Positions 45,055-57,849 of a DNA stretch of 64,000 bases are shown here, piece by piece (position 1 is the first letter of the stretch; the number at the start of each line of letters is the position of its first letter). A program made the translations under genes and the position numbers. The notes under the pieces are model-generated. The model saw only the letters and a program-made list of their open reading frames with translations. It was not told the DNA's origin and ran no database searches. The DNA is from Solen grandis (lineage: Eukaryota; Mollusca; Bivalvia; Adapedonta; Solenidae), in the NCBI GenBank assembly GCA_021229015.1, contig CM037781.1:69090173-69154172 (forward strand), written 5' to 3'.

Positions 45055-46140
45055 TTATTATTTTTTGATCGGATAATGGTATTCGCGTTCAATTAAAAAC
45101 AGCGTCATTTATATTTAAATCGCAAAGCAGATTATGTTGCTGAACGCTTTGCGTCTCTGTTACTCTGACCACAAGAATGTCGATCTGATAACGTTGACAT
45201 TTTTCTTCAAGCTTTCCATTTTCCAATTATTTACTTAAATCAAAATTTTAGTACACAAAATTTAGATTTTATTTGTAATTATATTAGTTTATTCCGAAAC
45301 AATGGCTTGATAAAAAAGGACCCAATAATCGGTCAAAACATAAATTACGTATATATCACATTTCTAAGTAAGGGCCCAACATTTAAATTTTATTTATATA
45401 TTATTTTATAGAGACCAAATGACTTGATAAAAAGAAGGACCCAATAATTGGTCAAAACATAAAACATTTATGAAGACCCAATATTTAATTCTTATCTATG
45501 TATCATTTTATATACACCAAATAACTAAAATAATAATAATAATTACTTTATAAAAAGAAGGACTCAATAATCTTTAAAAACATAAAACATCTATTTTTCT
45601 TAAGTTATTTTAGGACTTTGACGCGAACCTTAGTAAGTCCAATATCCTTTATACAAGGCAATTCTAGGAAAATTCTGGATTATGACTGACTTTAAAGTAA
45701 AAGTTCTAGAAATAAAATTGAGAATTTGCTATGTGTTTGTGGAGTTTACATAGGAGATAATTAGATAATTTGACATGTTATTTTTACATTAAACATTCAT
45801 TTAATTTTAGGGCAGATACGGAAGTAGAGACCAAATAATAGACTGAACTTGAAACCGCTCATCATATCAAAATTGTATTGACGAAAAATGGACCATTAAA
45901 TTTATAAACGCGGATCACAATATATCCAGCGACGTAGCTGAGTCTATTTGCGTGTTCCGGCATAGCAAAAGCTAAATATATCGAACTCCATAAAACCCGT
46001 TTGTTTTGCTACAAAATCATCCAGTGTTATCTTTAATAAAAGTTTTATTTTGAAAAAGTGTTGAATTATGTACTTATTGGCAATGCATATACACTCAACA
46101 TGTAATCTGTAAACCTCATCTTTTAATTTTTAGCAAAATG
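44933..46140. repeat. AT-rich DNA with (TTTA)n and GACCCAATAAT words
   Basis: (TTTA)n at 45024-45057. From 45320 to 45640 the words GACCCAATAATTGGTCAAAA, CATAAAACAT and TTATAGAGACCAAATGACTTG recur at about 100-130 bp as diverged units. No gene. Confidence 0.6.
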
Positions 46141-46179
46141 CTTAACATGAGTTCTTGTGACCTTCAAATGTCCAACAGG

Positions 46180-46480
46180 CATCATATGTTGTGCAGCATT
46201 TGGCTTTTTTAACGCTAGAGGTCACAGTTTTGTTGAAATGCCAATGGAACTTTTGTAAGAATGTTTGTGTTGACATAATTTGTCAGGTTCGAATCTGGGT
46301 CACATGGGGTCCAAAATTAGGGTACCAGATCATATCTTAGAAAAACCTTGTCGACACCACGGTTTTACTACAATTTGAATGAAACTTGGTCCGAATGTTT
46401 ATCTTGACAAATTCTAGGTTTTGACCTGAGTAGGTCAAAGGTCAATGTCATCAGTTAAAAGTCCATGAAATGTGATAATG
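46180..46480 (+). mobile_element. Diverged fragment of the 144-bp-unit element
   Basis: GAATCTGGGTCACATGGGGT, CTTAGAAAAACCTTG and AACTTGGTCCGAATGTTTAT match the unit of the 3881 and 40628 elements, without either end module. Confidence 0.6.
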
Positions 46481-46711
46481 TTTCATAAACATGTAAAATA
46501 AGTATAAAGTCCCATTGACAGTTGCCTGTGTCAGTATGATGAACGTCTATCAAGAAATTCCACAGGTCGTGATTCAAGCAACGGTTTTTAACTTACCATG
46601 CACAGTACATATACATCCGTTAAATAAAGCTCGTATCAAACTGTGAAAGAATCCAGATGACCATATTCAGATGAAAGTCGCTCGACACAAGCTCTAGCTG
46701 TAACGCTGAAC

Positions 46712-48212
46712 ACTATAGGGGCTGATTTCTGCCATTTCGTGTTGCGGTTTGCGGGGCGATGTCTCGCAGCGAAATGTCAAAATCTCGGGGCGAAAACTCG
46801 AAATCTCGCCACGCGGCACAAAATATTCAATATTTCGTCTTTTCGACTCTTCGCCTGGCGCCCCGCCAACCCGCCAGGCGAGAATCGACATTTCGCTGCG
46901 AAATCTCGCCCCGGGGCACGAACTTTTCAATAGTTCGTCTTTTCGACTTTTCGTGTGGCGCCCCGCCAACCCGTCAGGTGAGAATCCAACATTTCGCCCC
47001 GAAATCTCGCCCCGAGGCACGAAATAATCAATATTTCGACTTTTCGTGTGGCGCCCCGCCATCCCGCCAGGCGAGAATTCAATACACAAGATAGAGTAAT
47101 TTGAACTGTTTTATGAAGTACTATCACCATAACTATTTCCATTTAAGTCAGAAAACATTTTTTTTATTTGCTTCAGTAACATGAATCAAGATTCAAGATT
47201 TTTATTTCAATAAAATCAGAAGGTCATTAGACCCATGTGGTAACATTACAAGGCGACAGTTCATCTTAAATTACTTAAATATAAATTATGTACTGTCAAC
47301 ACATACAACTTAATACACAACATTTGTATACATGAAAATATTCATTTTAAATTGCATTTATAATTTCATATTAAATTACATGGATAATAGATTTGTATTG
47401 AATTAAATAATGACGAGAGAGAGAGAGAGAGAGAGAGTAGAGAATAAATTAATTAACCAATCATATAATTAATCCAATAACTAGTCAATCAATTAACCAC
47501 TGAAATAAATAAATAAATACATACTTTCACTATCACTTTCAGCCTTACCAAACGGGAGAAATGAGGTTTTGAACAAATATATTTTTTTTCAATGTCCATT
47601 AGGCTTTATATCTTCCACTTGCCGTCCCTTGTCGAAACAAAAACACATGGGAAGTCAAACAAACAAGAATGAATAAGTAGCATCACTACCATCATTATCA
47701 AAGGGTAAACATGTGTTAACAATCAATTTGCGCATGCGTACCGGAAGGCGAAATGCGAACTATTGAATTCTCGCCTGGCAGGTTGGCGGGGCGGCACACG
47801 AAATGTCGAAAAGACGAAATATTTTCGTGCCGCGGGGCGAGATTTCGCAGCGAAATTCGAAATGTCGGATTCTCGCCTGGCGGGTTGGTGGGGCGCCAGG
47901 GGAAAAGTCGAAAAGACGAAATATTAAATATTTCGTGCTGCGGGGCGAGATTTCGCGGCGAAAGGTTAAAATCTCGGGGCGAAAGGTCGAAAACACGAAA
48001 AGTCCAAATTTCGCGGCGAAATGTCGAAATATTATGTTTCTTGTGGCGTGGCGAAATTTCGTGTTTACGCCCCGAAATCTCGCCCCGTGACCTTGACATT
48101 TTCGTGTTTTCGACCTTTCGCCCCGAAATCTCGCCTCGAGATTTCGACATTTTGCTGCGAAACTTCGCCCCACAACCCGCAACACGAAATGGCAGAAATT
48201 AGCCACCATAGT
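46712..48212. mobile_element. CpG-dense long-TIR (foldback) element
   Basis: The two arms (46712-47080 and 47745-48212) are inverted. Ends ACTATAGGGGCTGATTTCTG and, reverse-complemented, ACTATGGTGGCTAATTTCTG are followed by GCCATTTCGTGTTGCGG in both. The arms hold 100-bp tandem units (CAATATTTCGTCTTTTCGAC at 46828, 46928 and 47028) full of CG dinucleotides. Inner ends share CCAGGCGAGAATTCAATA. The centre (47096-47735) is AT-rich and unrelated. The many open frames through the arms are repeat artefacts in all six frames. Confidence 0.8.
47096..47735. other. AT-rich centre of the foldback element
   Basis: A GATTCAAGATTTTTATTTCA stretch at 47190 resembles, on the minus strand, the GAAATAAAAATCTTGAATC 3' end of CR1/L2-type LINEs (weak). 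(GA)n at 47411-47436. No gene. Confidence 0.4.
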
Positions 48213-48354
48213 ACACGCCTTGTACCATTTTAATTAATATTGTCATCCGAATATAAATAATTTGCAGCTTGGATATTAGTTCTCTAAATGCATTATGATC
48301 CAAATACAAATATTTGGGTCGTCAATGTTAGCTCATCTGAGCAGGCTGTCTGTC

Positions 48355-48640
48355 ACGCGGGTCGCCGGCTAGCTCAATTAGTAGAGTACCGGCCTGTCAC
48401 ACAGGGACCTAGGTTCGATCCTCAACGGAGCAGATTACTAGTACTACAAAGGAATATTCTAGTCACAATGTTTAGCCCCGGCGTTCACGGACGCATGCAC
48501 ACATACACGGTCGGGCATATAGCAAATAAAGGCATCCAGACCCCCTTTAAAAACACTTCCTTAGCATCCTCTGTCAGTCGGTCAGAATGTCTGTCTTAAT
48601 ATCTAGGTCAAACTCTTGTCTTGGTCATATTTGTGTAGAG
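48355..48640 (+). mobile_element. tRNA-headed SINE, family S4
   Basis: Head GCCGGCTAGCTCAATTAGTA with A box TAGCTCAATTAGTAGAG and B box GGTTCGATCC; an anticodon-stem-like CCTGTCACACAGG lies between. The acceptor stem fails to pair fully (GCCGGCT against CAACGGAG). An unrelated tail follows, so a SINE is more likely than a tRNA gene. Confidence 0.65.
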
Positions 48641-49330
48641 CTTCATCCTAAGTAGCAGTGATACCCCGATGAGCAATATAGGACACTGTCTCTACCCAGG
48701 AATATCATTGCAACGATACGTCCTGATAACCTCCAAACCAAACAAACCGGGTCTGCTGTTATTTGACTTTGATGCATTCAATAATTATACAATAGCTCAA
48801 GTCAGGGGCTAGGGGGCGCGAGTTGTCTTGCATTTTACCACTCGTGAACAGACTCAATAAAACTAGGTCTGATGCTTCCAAAGGACTAACCTTTTCAGAT
48901 TATATTATACTATGAAATTGAAAAACTGATGAGAAAAAAATAAGCTCACTGTAAGCTTTATGAGAAGAGAAGCTATGTTTTGACGCACATGACAGTTTAT
49001 CATAATCATCACCGTTTTATAGCCACTGATGCATCATTGTTTTCGTTTGGCTCAGCATTATTGTCACCTTTACCATCATCATGAATCTTGTTTAACATTA
49101 TTATCAACATCGCCATCAATATCTCTCGATATGTAGATTAAATCATCTATAAATGGCAAGGATATTGTTGCTGATGTCACTGTTTCCTCGTGTATGTGAC
49201 GAACGGCCTGTAGACAAAATGTTAAATGTTTGTGTATATGTATAAACGTACTCAACGCAACGGAAAAGAGCCAACATAAGTTGTGTAAAATATTATGCGT
49301 TATCGTGTGCACAAGATAATTTAAAATCTG
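48641..49330. other. Unassigned DNA
   Basis: No gene or repeat recognised. TCATCATC words near 49070-49120. Confidence 0.5.
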
Positions 49331-49359
49331 CAAAATACATCATTATGAGGCCATCTATG

Positions 49360-49680
49360 AACCATTTTACATCATTTTATATACAAATATTGGGTCATCA
49401 TTTTATATTGAATACATAGTGGAAATTCTCGATTCTGATTGTGTCAGTACCACTTTCACAGGTCCAAAAAACTATATATTGACCTCAACACCAGTCAATT
49501 ATTGTATAATATATCATTTTTGAGTTATCATTTATATACAAAATACCATTACTGGGTCATGTAGATGTCATTATTGGATCATCGTTTTATATACAAATAT
49601 TGGGTCATCATTTTACATGTATATACCATTATTGGGTCATTATTTTATGAACCATTACTGTGTTATGTATATCGGGCTTG
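49360..49680. repeat. Degenerate minisatellite, ATTGGGTCATCATTTTATAT type
   Basis: Seven or so imperfect copies of (T)ATTGGGTCATCATTTTATA with CCATTA variants. Related words occur at 50370-50450, and their complement at 45320-45640. Confidence 0.75.
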
Positions 49681-50598
49681 AGCAATGGATTATACTGATG
49701 CCAATAAATTTGAATACATAAGCTGTTTCCTAACTAATGCCGATGCCACTGTTATAAAATAAAATTGCATTGAATCAATGCTAATGCCAATGAATTGTCT
49801 TTACAATTTTTGCTTAAGCCCCTGCGTGACGTTTTTAGTACATTATACTAAATATTTTGGGTGAAGCTAGAAAAAGTAAAGAAGAAGAGTCCCCTCCCTC
49901 CATAAAATAATTTCACTACTCGTGGCACACCTTTGTCAAGGTGACCTCGAGGTCCCTCATATAAGACGGGGCCCTAATTGGCACAAACTTAATGAAAAAT
50001 GTTGGACAGGGGTTCTGAAACTAGTGGACTTGCTCTTTTTATACGATTTGAGAGCCCCTACCCAACACATTTTTTTTATTGCGCAGGGGCTCGAACAAAT
50101 CATTTCGATATCATAAAACCTACCTTGGTACGTCGTTTAGTTAAACTGAACCAGCTAACTTGAATCAACTAACTTCATTTCGGTTGTATGTTAGAAATAG
50201 TTCCCCGTTATTCAAAACATGAGTTTACGTTTGATTGAAAACTTAAATATATTTTTTCGCAAATATAAGTCACAAAAATGCATTTATCACTCAAATGTTG
50301 ACATTTTGTGATTTCAATAGTTGGATCATTGGTACTGATAATCTATTTATCAGTAGTCATTGTATATATTATTACTGGGTCTGGGTCAACATTTTATATA
50401 CTATTATTGGGCCAAAGCCCCAACTACATATTGGGTCTGACCCATTAAGTTGGTTTAGTGAGGTTTAATCTCTTCCGCAATGATTTACTGATATATGTTG
50501 GTATACATGTTCTATCAAAGCAAAAGTAACACATTTGATCGTCTATAAATGTTCATAGCACCGCTATTTATGGTTGGTCCCAATAAGTCGTTAATATA

Positions 50599-50619
50599 CT
50601 AACCCTAACCCTAACCCTA
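50599..50619. repeat. Short interstitial telomere-type repeat
   Basis: Three copies of CCCTAA followed by (AT)n. TTAGGG is the animal telomere repeat. Unique-looking DNA on both sides makes this interstitial. Confidence 0.85.
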
Positions 50620-50634
50620 TATATATATATTAGG

Positions 50635-53028
50635 GGGGGGGGCTCACTGAAACTCACAGAAACAAAAAAAATCGTGTAATTCAGGGCATTATTTCCCTAT
50701 ACTAGGGAATTTCTTATTCTTTTCTTTGGATTAGGTAGACTCATAAACAGTTTTAAACAAGAAATGCCTTTTAAAAGATTGCAAGGGAGAGGAGGAGCAA
50801 TACATAAAAGAACATAACCAATTTTATTAACAAAAACATTCAACAAACATTGGACGAGTACTGACTGATAAAACAGACAAAGGCTTTTGTATGCAGGAAT
50901 CACAAACCATCCCGGTTAAAATATCTACTTAGAAACTCCCAAACAATCTTTATTACTTACGCAAAATTTAAACCAATTGCACGAGACTTACTGACTCATA
51001 GAGTTCCTTAAACAGTTGTGGCGCCAGTTGAGAATTTTGATACTCCAGCTGCAATTTATTGACCATTGTCATTACCTAATCAGACAAATCTCTTGTATGC
51101 ATTTGTTGCATACTTAACAGTTTATTTATATTCACACATATCAATGTACTACCAAAACTACACGAAGCTGATTGGTTAACTTGAATACAGCTAATGGCAG
51201 CACTGATTCTTCAAAGGAAAAGTTTGTAACGTTGACAATATAGATAAAATGATTTCAATCGTGCTTCCCTGAAAAAGTCCTCGTATAGTTTCTCTAAGAA
51301 AATATTGTGTAAATATATCCGAAGTCCTCGCTTTAATTTAAAGATAAAATTTTGTGTCAAATATGCAAATGAAGGTCCTCAGATTGGGGTCCTCAAAAAG
51401 GTACGTGGAGAAGGCAGGTCCTCGCTCAGTTTTCCCCGTAGTTTCTAGTGAGTGTATCCAAAATATAAATAGCGTAAACCGTGCAAAGGGGTAAGCGAAC
51501 ATTTAAAACCAAAGGGGCCTCGTAAAGCGTAAAAATCATATGTTAAGATACGCTGATTCCTAACTATAAAGCATTTTTTTTTCTAAGGTTTTATAGCCTG
51601 GTGCAAGCTTTTGTGGAATACTGATATGTAATAATACCATATTTGTAAACGATAATGATTTCTTTAACTGATACGGTTTAAAAAGCGGATTAGATATACG
51701 GCATATTCTAAACAGCCTGATACCTATCACGCCATATTAACCAAGAAATACAAAACCGTCTAAATTAAATCAAGGTCCGTCCGTACCGAGATATAATCAT
51801 TCAGTATTATTTAAACTACAGTTCGCCAGACGGATGTCCGTTTAATCGTAAGCAATGTTTATTTAACTTAATTGACTTTTTCTAAAGGAACTTGACTCTA
51901 TTCCTCTCCTCGCTTTATACCAAGGACAACATGCCTATTTTGGTTGATTGTAGATTGTAAAGTAGAATGTTTTACGAGCATACAAAAAATCGCAAACTCG
52001 GGAAAAAACTATTTATGTGCATTATTTGAATATTGAATAGAGGATATGATACGAAATTCTGAAATAATTGTTGATTATCAACATTTGTCACTTTGATTAA
52101 ATAATGAAAAAAAAACCGTAAATGTAGGATGTAAAATGGATGTTAAATGTATTTACTGTCTCTCTGTTCCGGTGTCATATCAATGACTAATTCCCTCTGT
52201 TGCACAGACTGAAAAAAAAAACAATACGACATTATGTACTTTCATGCATTATGTTGTGTTACATCCTGCTGTGATAACTTCTAAGTTACGAAATGTCGCT
52301 GCTTTTTTTTTTCTTCAAATCTTCCAGAATCTCTCCATCAATCACCCAACCATTTATATTTTATTTAGTATTGGAAATATTCCTTTAAAACTAAGGAAAA
52401 TTATATTATATCCCTTTTATTTCAGATGTTAATTTGATCTTGTGTTCTCAGAAAATAAGTTCTGTACTTCAGTATGATTTTCATGCTTAAATAAAGTCTT
52501 TTTTAACTCTTTGTAGGATTGAGTTGGGTATTTTTGGTTTTACCCCGAGATCTTAATTATTTTTTTAAAATATGGGACCAGTTGTTGACTGAATAAATGA
52601 TCTTGTGCCTTAAAATTGTTTCATAACATTATAATACCCACAAGAAAAAAAAAAGGTTCATTTCATACATTTAAAATTTAAAACGAAATAATTTCGACGA
52701 TTCATGTCTAAGTACGGAATTTTGACCCAATATAATGATTATTTCGCTTTCTTTCAAATCAAAACACTTATACAAACATTTCAGAGCTTCATGTATCGAT
52801 TCAGCCGGGTGGTTATTTCCGCTGCCATGGCATGCCCAGTAATGATTTTAATCCATGTTTTTAAAAAGACTACACTTTTAAACTATTGAAGCAATCATTC
52901 AAGTTGCTCTTCATACATTTTGCGAAAATATGTCTCCTCCTCATTAGACCATGAAAACCTTGATATTTTAAAATATGTCTTGCAAGATATATTGATTTAT
53001 TTAAAACGGTGTCTCTTTTTTCACACAC
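50635..53028. other. AT-rich unassigned DNA
   Basis: No supported gene. 51260-51440 contains repeated GTCCTCG/GGTCCTCA words reminiscent of block A of repeat R3. Confidence 0.5.
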
Positions 53029-53265
53029 ACCCTCTACTACTTCTACTACTACTACTTTACTACTACTACCATTTACCACAGCTACTGCTACTACAACTAC
53101 CACCACTTCTTCTTTTACTGCTACATGTACCCTATTATTACTACTACTACAATCACAACTACTACCTTGTACAACTTCTACCTCATCCTTTACTTTAACT
53201 TCTACTACTACTACTATTACTTCGGCGACAAAAACTACATGTTCTTCTGCTACTACTACATGGTT
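53029..53265. repeat. Imperfect (TAC)n / (CTA)n trinucleotide tract
   Basis: Long runs of CTACTACTACT with TTC, CCA and GCTA interruptions over about 235 bp. The Ser/Thr/Leu-rich frames across it are low complexity and not genes. Confidence 0.9.
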
Positions 53266-54540
53266 TAAAATAGCTATACAGTGCCATTACGATATAGATC
53301 ATGAAAAAAGAAAGATATCGCTATCAGACCGATATAACATAGTACTTACATGGAAATTTAATGATATAAAATGCTCGACTATACAGATAAAAGTAAATTG
53401 ACGTAAAGCATATGATCCAATAAATTAATACATTAACATATATCTGAAACAACCCTTAATGAAATATAAAATAGAAATATATATATATACACTAAAACAC
53501 CAACCAAACAACAAAACAATTATACTAGTATATAGAATCATACAAAGTAGCTGGAAAAAATGTTTAAATCTTAAGGTTGAATTTCATTAATTTTATTAAT
53601 TTATGCTCATCATTTGTTTCCTTAATATTCTTAGATTGAGATTCAACAAACATCGTCTTAAATTCATATCCGTAAAATGAGAGGTGGAAAAAAAGACCAC
53701 TTACCATTTTTATATACCCAGTAATTATCGTATGTATATAAAACTAGTAATCAATCCAGAACGCGTGACCAACTGTTGATTAAGGCACTGTCCACCACTA
53801 GCAATAGGATCGGTAAGTCAATGCAATTACGTTTCAAAAGAAAGTCAAACAAAATCAAGACCACTGCAACTGTCCGTATATTGAGCTATACAGTAACACC
53901 CCTCTATCCAAAAGGACTAAGTAACTAATGACATTAATATTTTGTATGGCACTTCTATCCCTATACCTCTGGAGGTTGCGATCATTTCAGGATACACAAC
54001 TGCGCTGTCGTTTTATATGCTTTACAACAATCCTTATTTAACAACGGCAGTTTCCTGTGATTTGCCAATATGCTATAATAGTAACAATAACCAAGGAAAT
54101 AACCGCCTGTCCGAAGTTCTGTCCTCTTCAAATCGTATGATCTCAAAATGCAATTACTTTTGTTCAAACCGCGACTTTAGTTACTGTTCTTCTTTATATT
54201 GTCATGCTTTGAAAAAGATGTAAGATCTCTTTTTGTATTGAAGGTAAAACGGGCCACTTGAGCGCCCTTTTTAATTTGTTTATACAAATTTTATTGCCAA
54301 ATACAAAAAATAGGTACAGATTATATATATATATTTTTTTAAACAGAATATGTGTTGTAATTGTAGACAAAAGGGTTGAGTCACACGTTCTCAAACTTAG
54401 ATTCGACTCTCCCCTGACAAGAGATAACATATAAATAAATTTATATGACTGGAATAGATATATGTTCTTGGCAGATACATGTAGAAATAATGGTAATACT
54501 ACTACTAATGATAATAATAGTTATGGTAATTATAGTAAAA
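53266..54540. other. AT-rich unassigned DNA
   Basis: No supported gene. A 93-codon frame at 53942-54223 has no recognisable motif. Confidence 0.5.
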
Positions 54541-54547
54541 GTTAACA

Positions 54548-54577
54548 ACAAAAAAAAAAAAAAAAAAAAAAAAAAAA
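54548..54577. repeat. Poly-A tract
   Basis: About 30 A, followed by an A/G-rich stretch to 54655. Confidence 0.9.
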
Positions 54578-54682
54578 CATATATTGAAGGTGTAATTAAA
54601 AAAGAAAGGTAGAAAAAGAATAGAAAAGAAAGAAGAGGAAGAAAATAAGAGGAATATAAGAGCTGGATGGTCTCTCAATATT

Positions 54683-55355
54683 CCCTGAAGCGTTTTGTGT
54701 TTTTGATGTATTTATGGACAGCATTTACTATACTTATGTTGTCTTCTTGAGAAATGGTTACATTTCCGTTAAGAAGGAGATTGCAATTTAAAGGATGCAA
54801 ATGTCTTGTTTCTTGGAATAATTGGATACGTTCATTATTGTATTTTTTACATCGAAAAAAAAGTGCTCGGCATTTTCAAGTACATTACAATATGAACATA
54901 AATTATTTTCAGTAACATGGTTAAGGAATAAATCATGATTCAGGTCAATACAATTATTACGCATTCTGGTGTGTAACACAGATAAATGACGCGTCCCGTG
55001 AAGAAAATGAGCAGGTACATAAGAGGGAGAGACAATATGTTGGATTAATTTATGTTTGAATGAGCCAATTGACTGAATGTTTCTAAGTGAAATAGGCAAA
55101 GATTTCCATAAATCAATTGATGCAGGAACAAAAGACTTTTCAAAAAGTGTTGTTCTTCTGTGAATACCTATGAAGTCGTTATTACTTCTGAGGTTGTAAC
55201 TAATACTTTCGTCAACGGGTCTTTGAAAGAGACTATTCAGATAATCAGGTACCATATTATTTTTTATATTAAACATTAACATAATTTTCTGGTATGTTCT
55301 CTCATTTAGAGTTAGCCAACCAGTTTCTTTATATAGATTGTTCTTTTTAATAAAC
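54683..55355 (-). pseudogene. LINE ORF2 C-terminal fragment
   Basis: On the minus strand it reads WLTLNERTYQKIMLMFNIKN, then PASIDLWKSLPISLRN, GSFKHKLIQHI, HFLHGTRHLSVLHTRMRNNC and the cysteine cluster LCSYCNVLENAEHFFF. After a frameshift near 54835 it continues with HPLNCNLLLNGN and ends VHKYIKNTKRFREY before a stop near 54683. This is the region after the reverse transcriptase in aquatic-animal LINEs, where a CxxC...H finger precedes the stop. The RT itself is absent, so this is a 5'-truncated copy, as usual for target-primed insertion. Confidence 0.8.
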
Positions 55356-55534
55356 GTGTAAAATTAAAATGGGGGATAGATTTCGCGTAAGTAGAGCAGT
55401 AAAGAATAAAAGATTGCTTTCAGTTTCAAAGAAATAGCTTTGTATATTCAATATTTTAATATGATTGTTCAGACAGGAGTTTTATCGGTTTGGACATAAT
55501 CTGATCCACGTGAAGACAAGACTGAATTTTATCC

Positions 55535-55650
55535 AAAATCTACCTACCTGCTTCCCTTCATCTACCAATCCTACTACCTGTATTCCCCTCTACCTACCAA
55601 TTTACCTACATGTATCTACCTACTTCAGTCTACCGACCAAACTACCAGTA
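55535..55650. repeat. CTACC-rich pyrimidine array, left part
   Basis: CTACCTACCTGCTTCCCTTC and similar words with ACC periodicity. It resumes at 56290-56525. Confidence 0.75.
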
Positions 55651-56024
55651 ACTTTTTTTTTAATATGATTAGCAATGGTTTGGTAACTTTTGACTTGTGT
55701 ATAGTAAATAAGTGGATGACAAGGTTTTCTTACACTGGCAATTTTAGGTTTGACTGATGTCTGGTCAATTACTTTCCTGAGTTTTATTTGGGCAACATGG
55801 ACCAATATTCAGTCAGTTTATTGGTATGACACTGGCCATGCGTTGGCATTAAGTATGGTTGTCAAGGCAAAATAATTTTATTTATTTTTAATAAGTATAA
55901 TATTTTATAAATGGTATATTGTCTCTTATAAATTCATTTAATGATGGCCAATACCATGTCTGTGATCTGTCTATATATGTATGTTCTGTAAATATTGCAA
56001 ACATGTTGTTGGACGAAACATTTA

Positions 56025-56275
56025 TACTCACCGCATAGGTTCGAATCCTGGCAGGGTAATTCTGATTTTCATGTGAGGAAGCCTTCCAGCTGGCTTGCGG
56101 TAGGTCGAAGGTTCTACCCGGATGCCTTCGTGCATTCGGGGTCTTCCTCCTCCTGTAATTAGCTGGACGTCGCTGTATGACTGAAATACTGTCGAAGCGA
56201 CGGTAAACTGAAATAGTCAAGTCAAATCAAGTCGAAACATTAATGAATAAATAAATAAATAAATAAATAAATAAA
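56025..56275 (+). mobile_element. SINE family S3, plus-strand copy with (AAAT)n tail
   Basis: It starts within the tRNA-like head (B box GGTTCGAATCCTGG), then TTTCATGTGAGGAAGCC, GGTTCTACCCGGATGCC and GACTGAAATACTGTCG. It ends in a run of AAATAAATAAAT. It matches the reversed copy at 44698-44932. Confidence 0.85.
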
Positions 56276-56289
56276 TTCTCTCTACGAAT

Positions 56290-56525
56290 TAGTTTACCTA
56301 CATGTACTTACATGCTCCATTCTACCAATGAGACCATCTACTTCCCTCTACCAACCAACCTTCATGAAACTACATTCTTCCCTTCACCAACCAACTTTTA
56401 TGCATATATCTACCTGCATCATCCTACCAACCAACCCCTTTTACATACGTCCCCGTGTACCTACGTGTACCTGCTTATATCTACTAACGTACCCGTATCG
56501 TGCTACCTACCTACCGACACACATT
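56290..56525. repeat. CTACC-rich pyrimidine array, right part
   Basis: Continuation of the array at 55535 with CTACCAACCAACC and CTACCTACCTACCGAC words. Confidence 0.75.
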
Positions 56526-57840
56526 TGAATAACTAATTCAAAACATATCTACAACATTTCTTTACTAAACATGCACAACTTTCAAATTTTTTTTAAACTT
56601 ATTTTCAAAATAACTCACCAACATTTTTATTTTGAATTTTTACTCTTATACTTCTTTCTTAAACGGGTTAATTTTCAATATATTCATAAAACATTTGAGT
56701 ATAAGTGTATTCCTTTAACTAGCAATAATTAAACTTTAAATTTTTTAATCACTTTTGATACTATAATAACCATTGTAAAAAACACATCCTTAATACGGGT
56801 ATATTAACCTTTTCATATGCAAACCCTATTCATACAAACTGAAAAAAAACTTTCAGCACTTGCTAAAAATATTTGTCTATTTAATGTAATAGATGACAAA
56901 TACAGAGTATAGGTCCGTTACAAACTTAGACGTCAAGATTTTGATGAGACACCGACTTCGCAAATATATTCTATTTAGACAGAGAATTGTTATCATACAT
57001 GTGCTCTTCAGATTCACGACATTAAAAGCAAAATGTTTATTGTATATGTATCTTTAGAATTGTGTCTTTGGAGTTTGTTGAAAAGGTATCGTTGACTGAA
57101 GACTCACTATAGAGGCCTATTCTGCGAGTGCCATTCAGTGCTAACCTGTCTAATTGAAGTTCATGCAGAGGAACGGGCAAAAGGACTGTGCTAAAGTTGA
57201 ACTAAAAACTGATCAACATCAAGTTGAAAACGGTTTTGATATTAATAAATTGAAAAGCGTATACATGGTTGATTCAAATGCGATTTCACCCGAATAGATT
57301 GGAGATTTGTAAACACAAATGGTGATTCTCAGAGCAATATTTATTGCAATGAATAAGTTACAAATTTCATGATATCACTAAAATCTTAAATATTTATATA
57401 ATATATAAAAGAACAAGATGTCGTGACGAGGTGGAAATGATATGACCGGAAACTGCTACGTCATGACTCACATGTTCCCCTATCTATTTATATCGTACAG
57501 GGAAATACCACAGCTGATCATATACTTAACACGTTTCGGGATGTGTATACTTGTTTTTAGTAAATCTTTTTTAAAATTCATGAATGGGCTTTATCTTTGT
57601 TCTATTTTCTAGGTAACCAAATAATCCATGAATAAGTTCAGAACATGAACAAAAACATTCACGAGAATCTTGACAGTTTTGCAAATGTTATGGAAACACA
57701 CCAGTTTACAACCATTGTTGTTCACTTGTGGCGATGTTAAAATATTGTAGCTGTTACATTATTATTCTAATTATACTTTTTTATATTGGTGCGATTGCTC
57801 TGTTGCTAAGTGTTTGTAGTAGCTGACTAACTATCTAATA
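56526..57840. other. AT-rich unassigned DNA
   Basis: No gene or repeat recognised. Confidence 0.5.
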
Positions 57841-57849
57841 CTTATACAG

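Noticed and set aside
46694..48233. Many overlapping frames of 90-150 codons on both strands
   Set aside because: All run through the 100-bp CG-rich tandem units of the foldback element. Arg/Ser-rich translations in every frame are a composition effect.
48360..48440. Functional tRNA gene
   Set aside because: A and B boxes are present but the acceptor stem is mismatched and a SINE tail follows.
50599..50619. Chromosome end
   Set aside because: Only three repeat units, with ordinary DNA on both sides.
53009..53401. 130-codon Ser/Thr-rich frame
   Set aside because: It is the translation of the (TAC)-type triplet tract.
53942..54223. 93-codon plus-strand frame with several cysteines
   Set aside because: No recognisable spacing of cysteines and no signal peptide or splice support; kept only as unassigned DNA.
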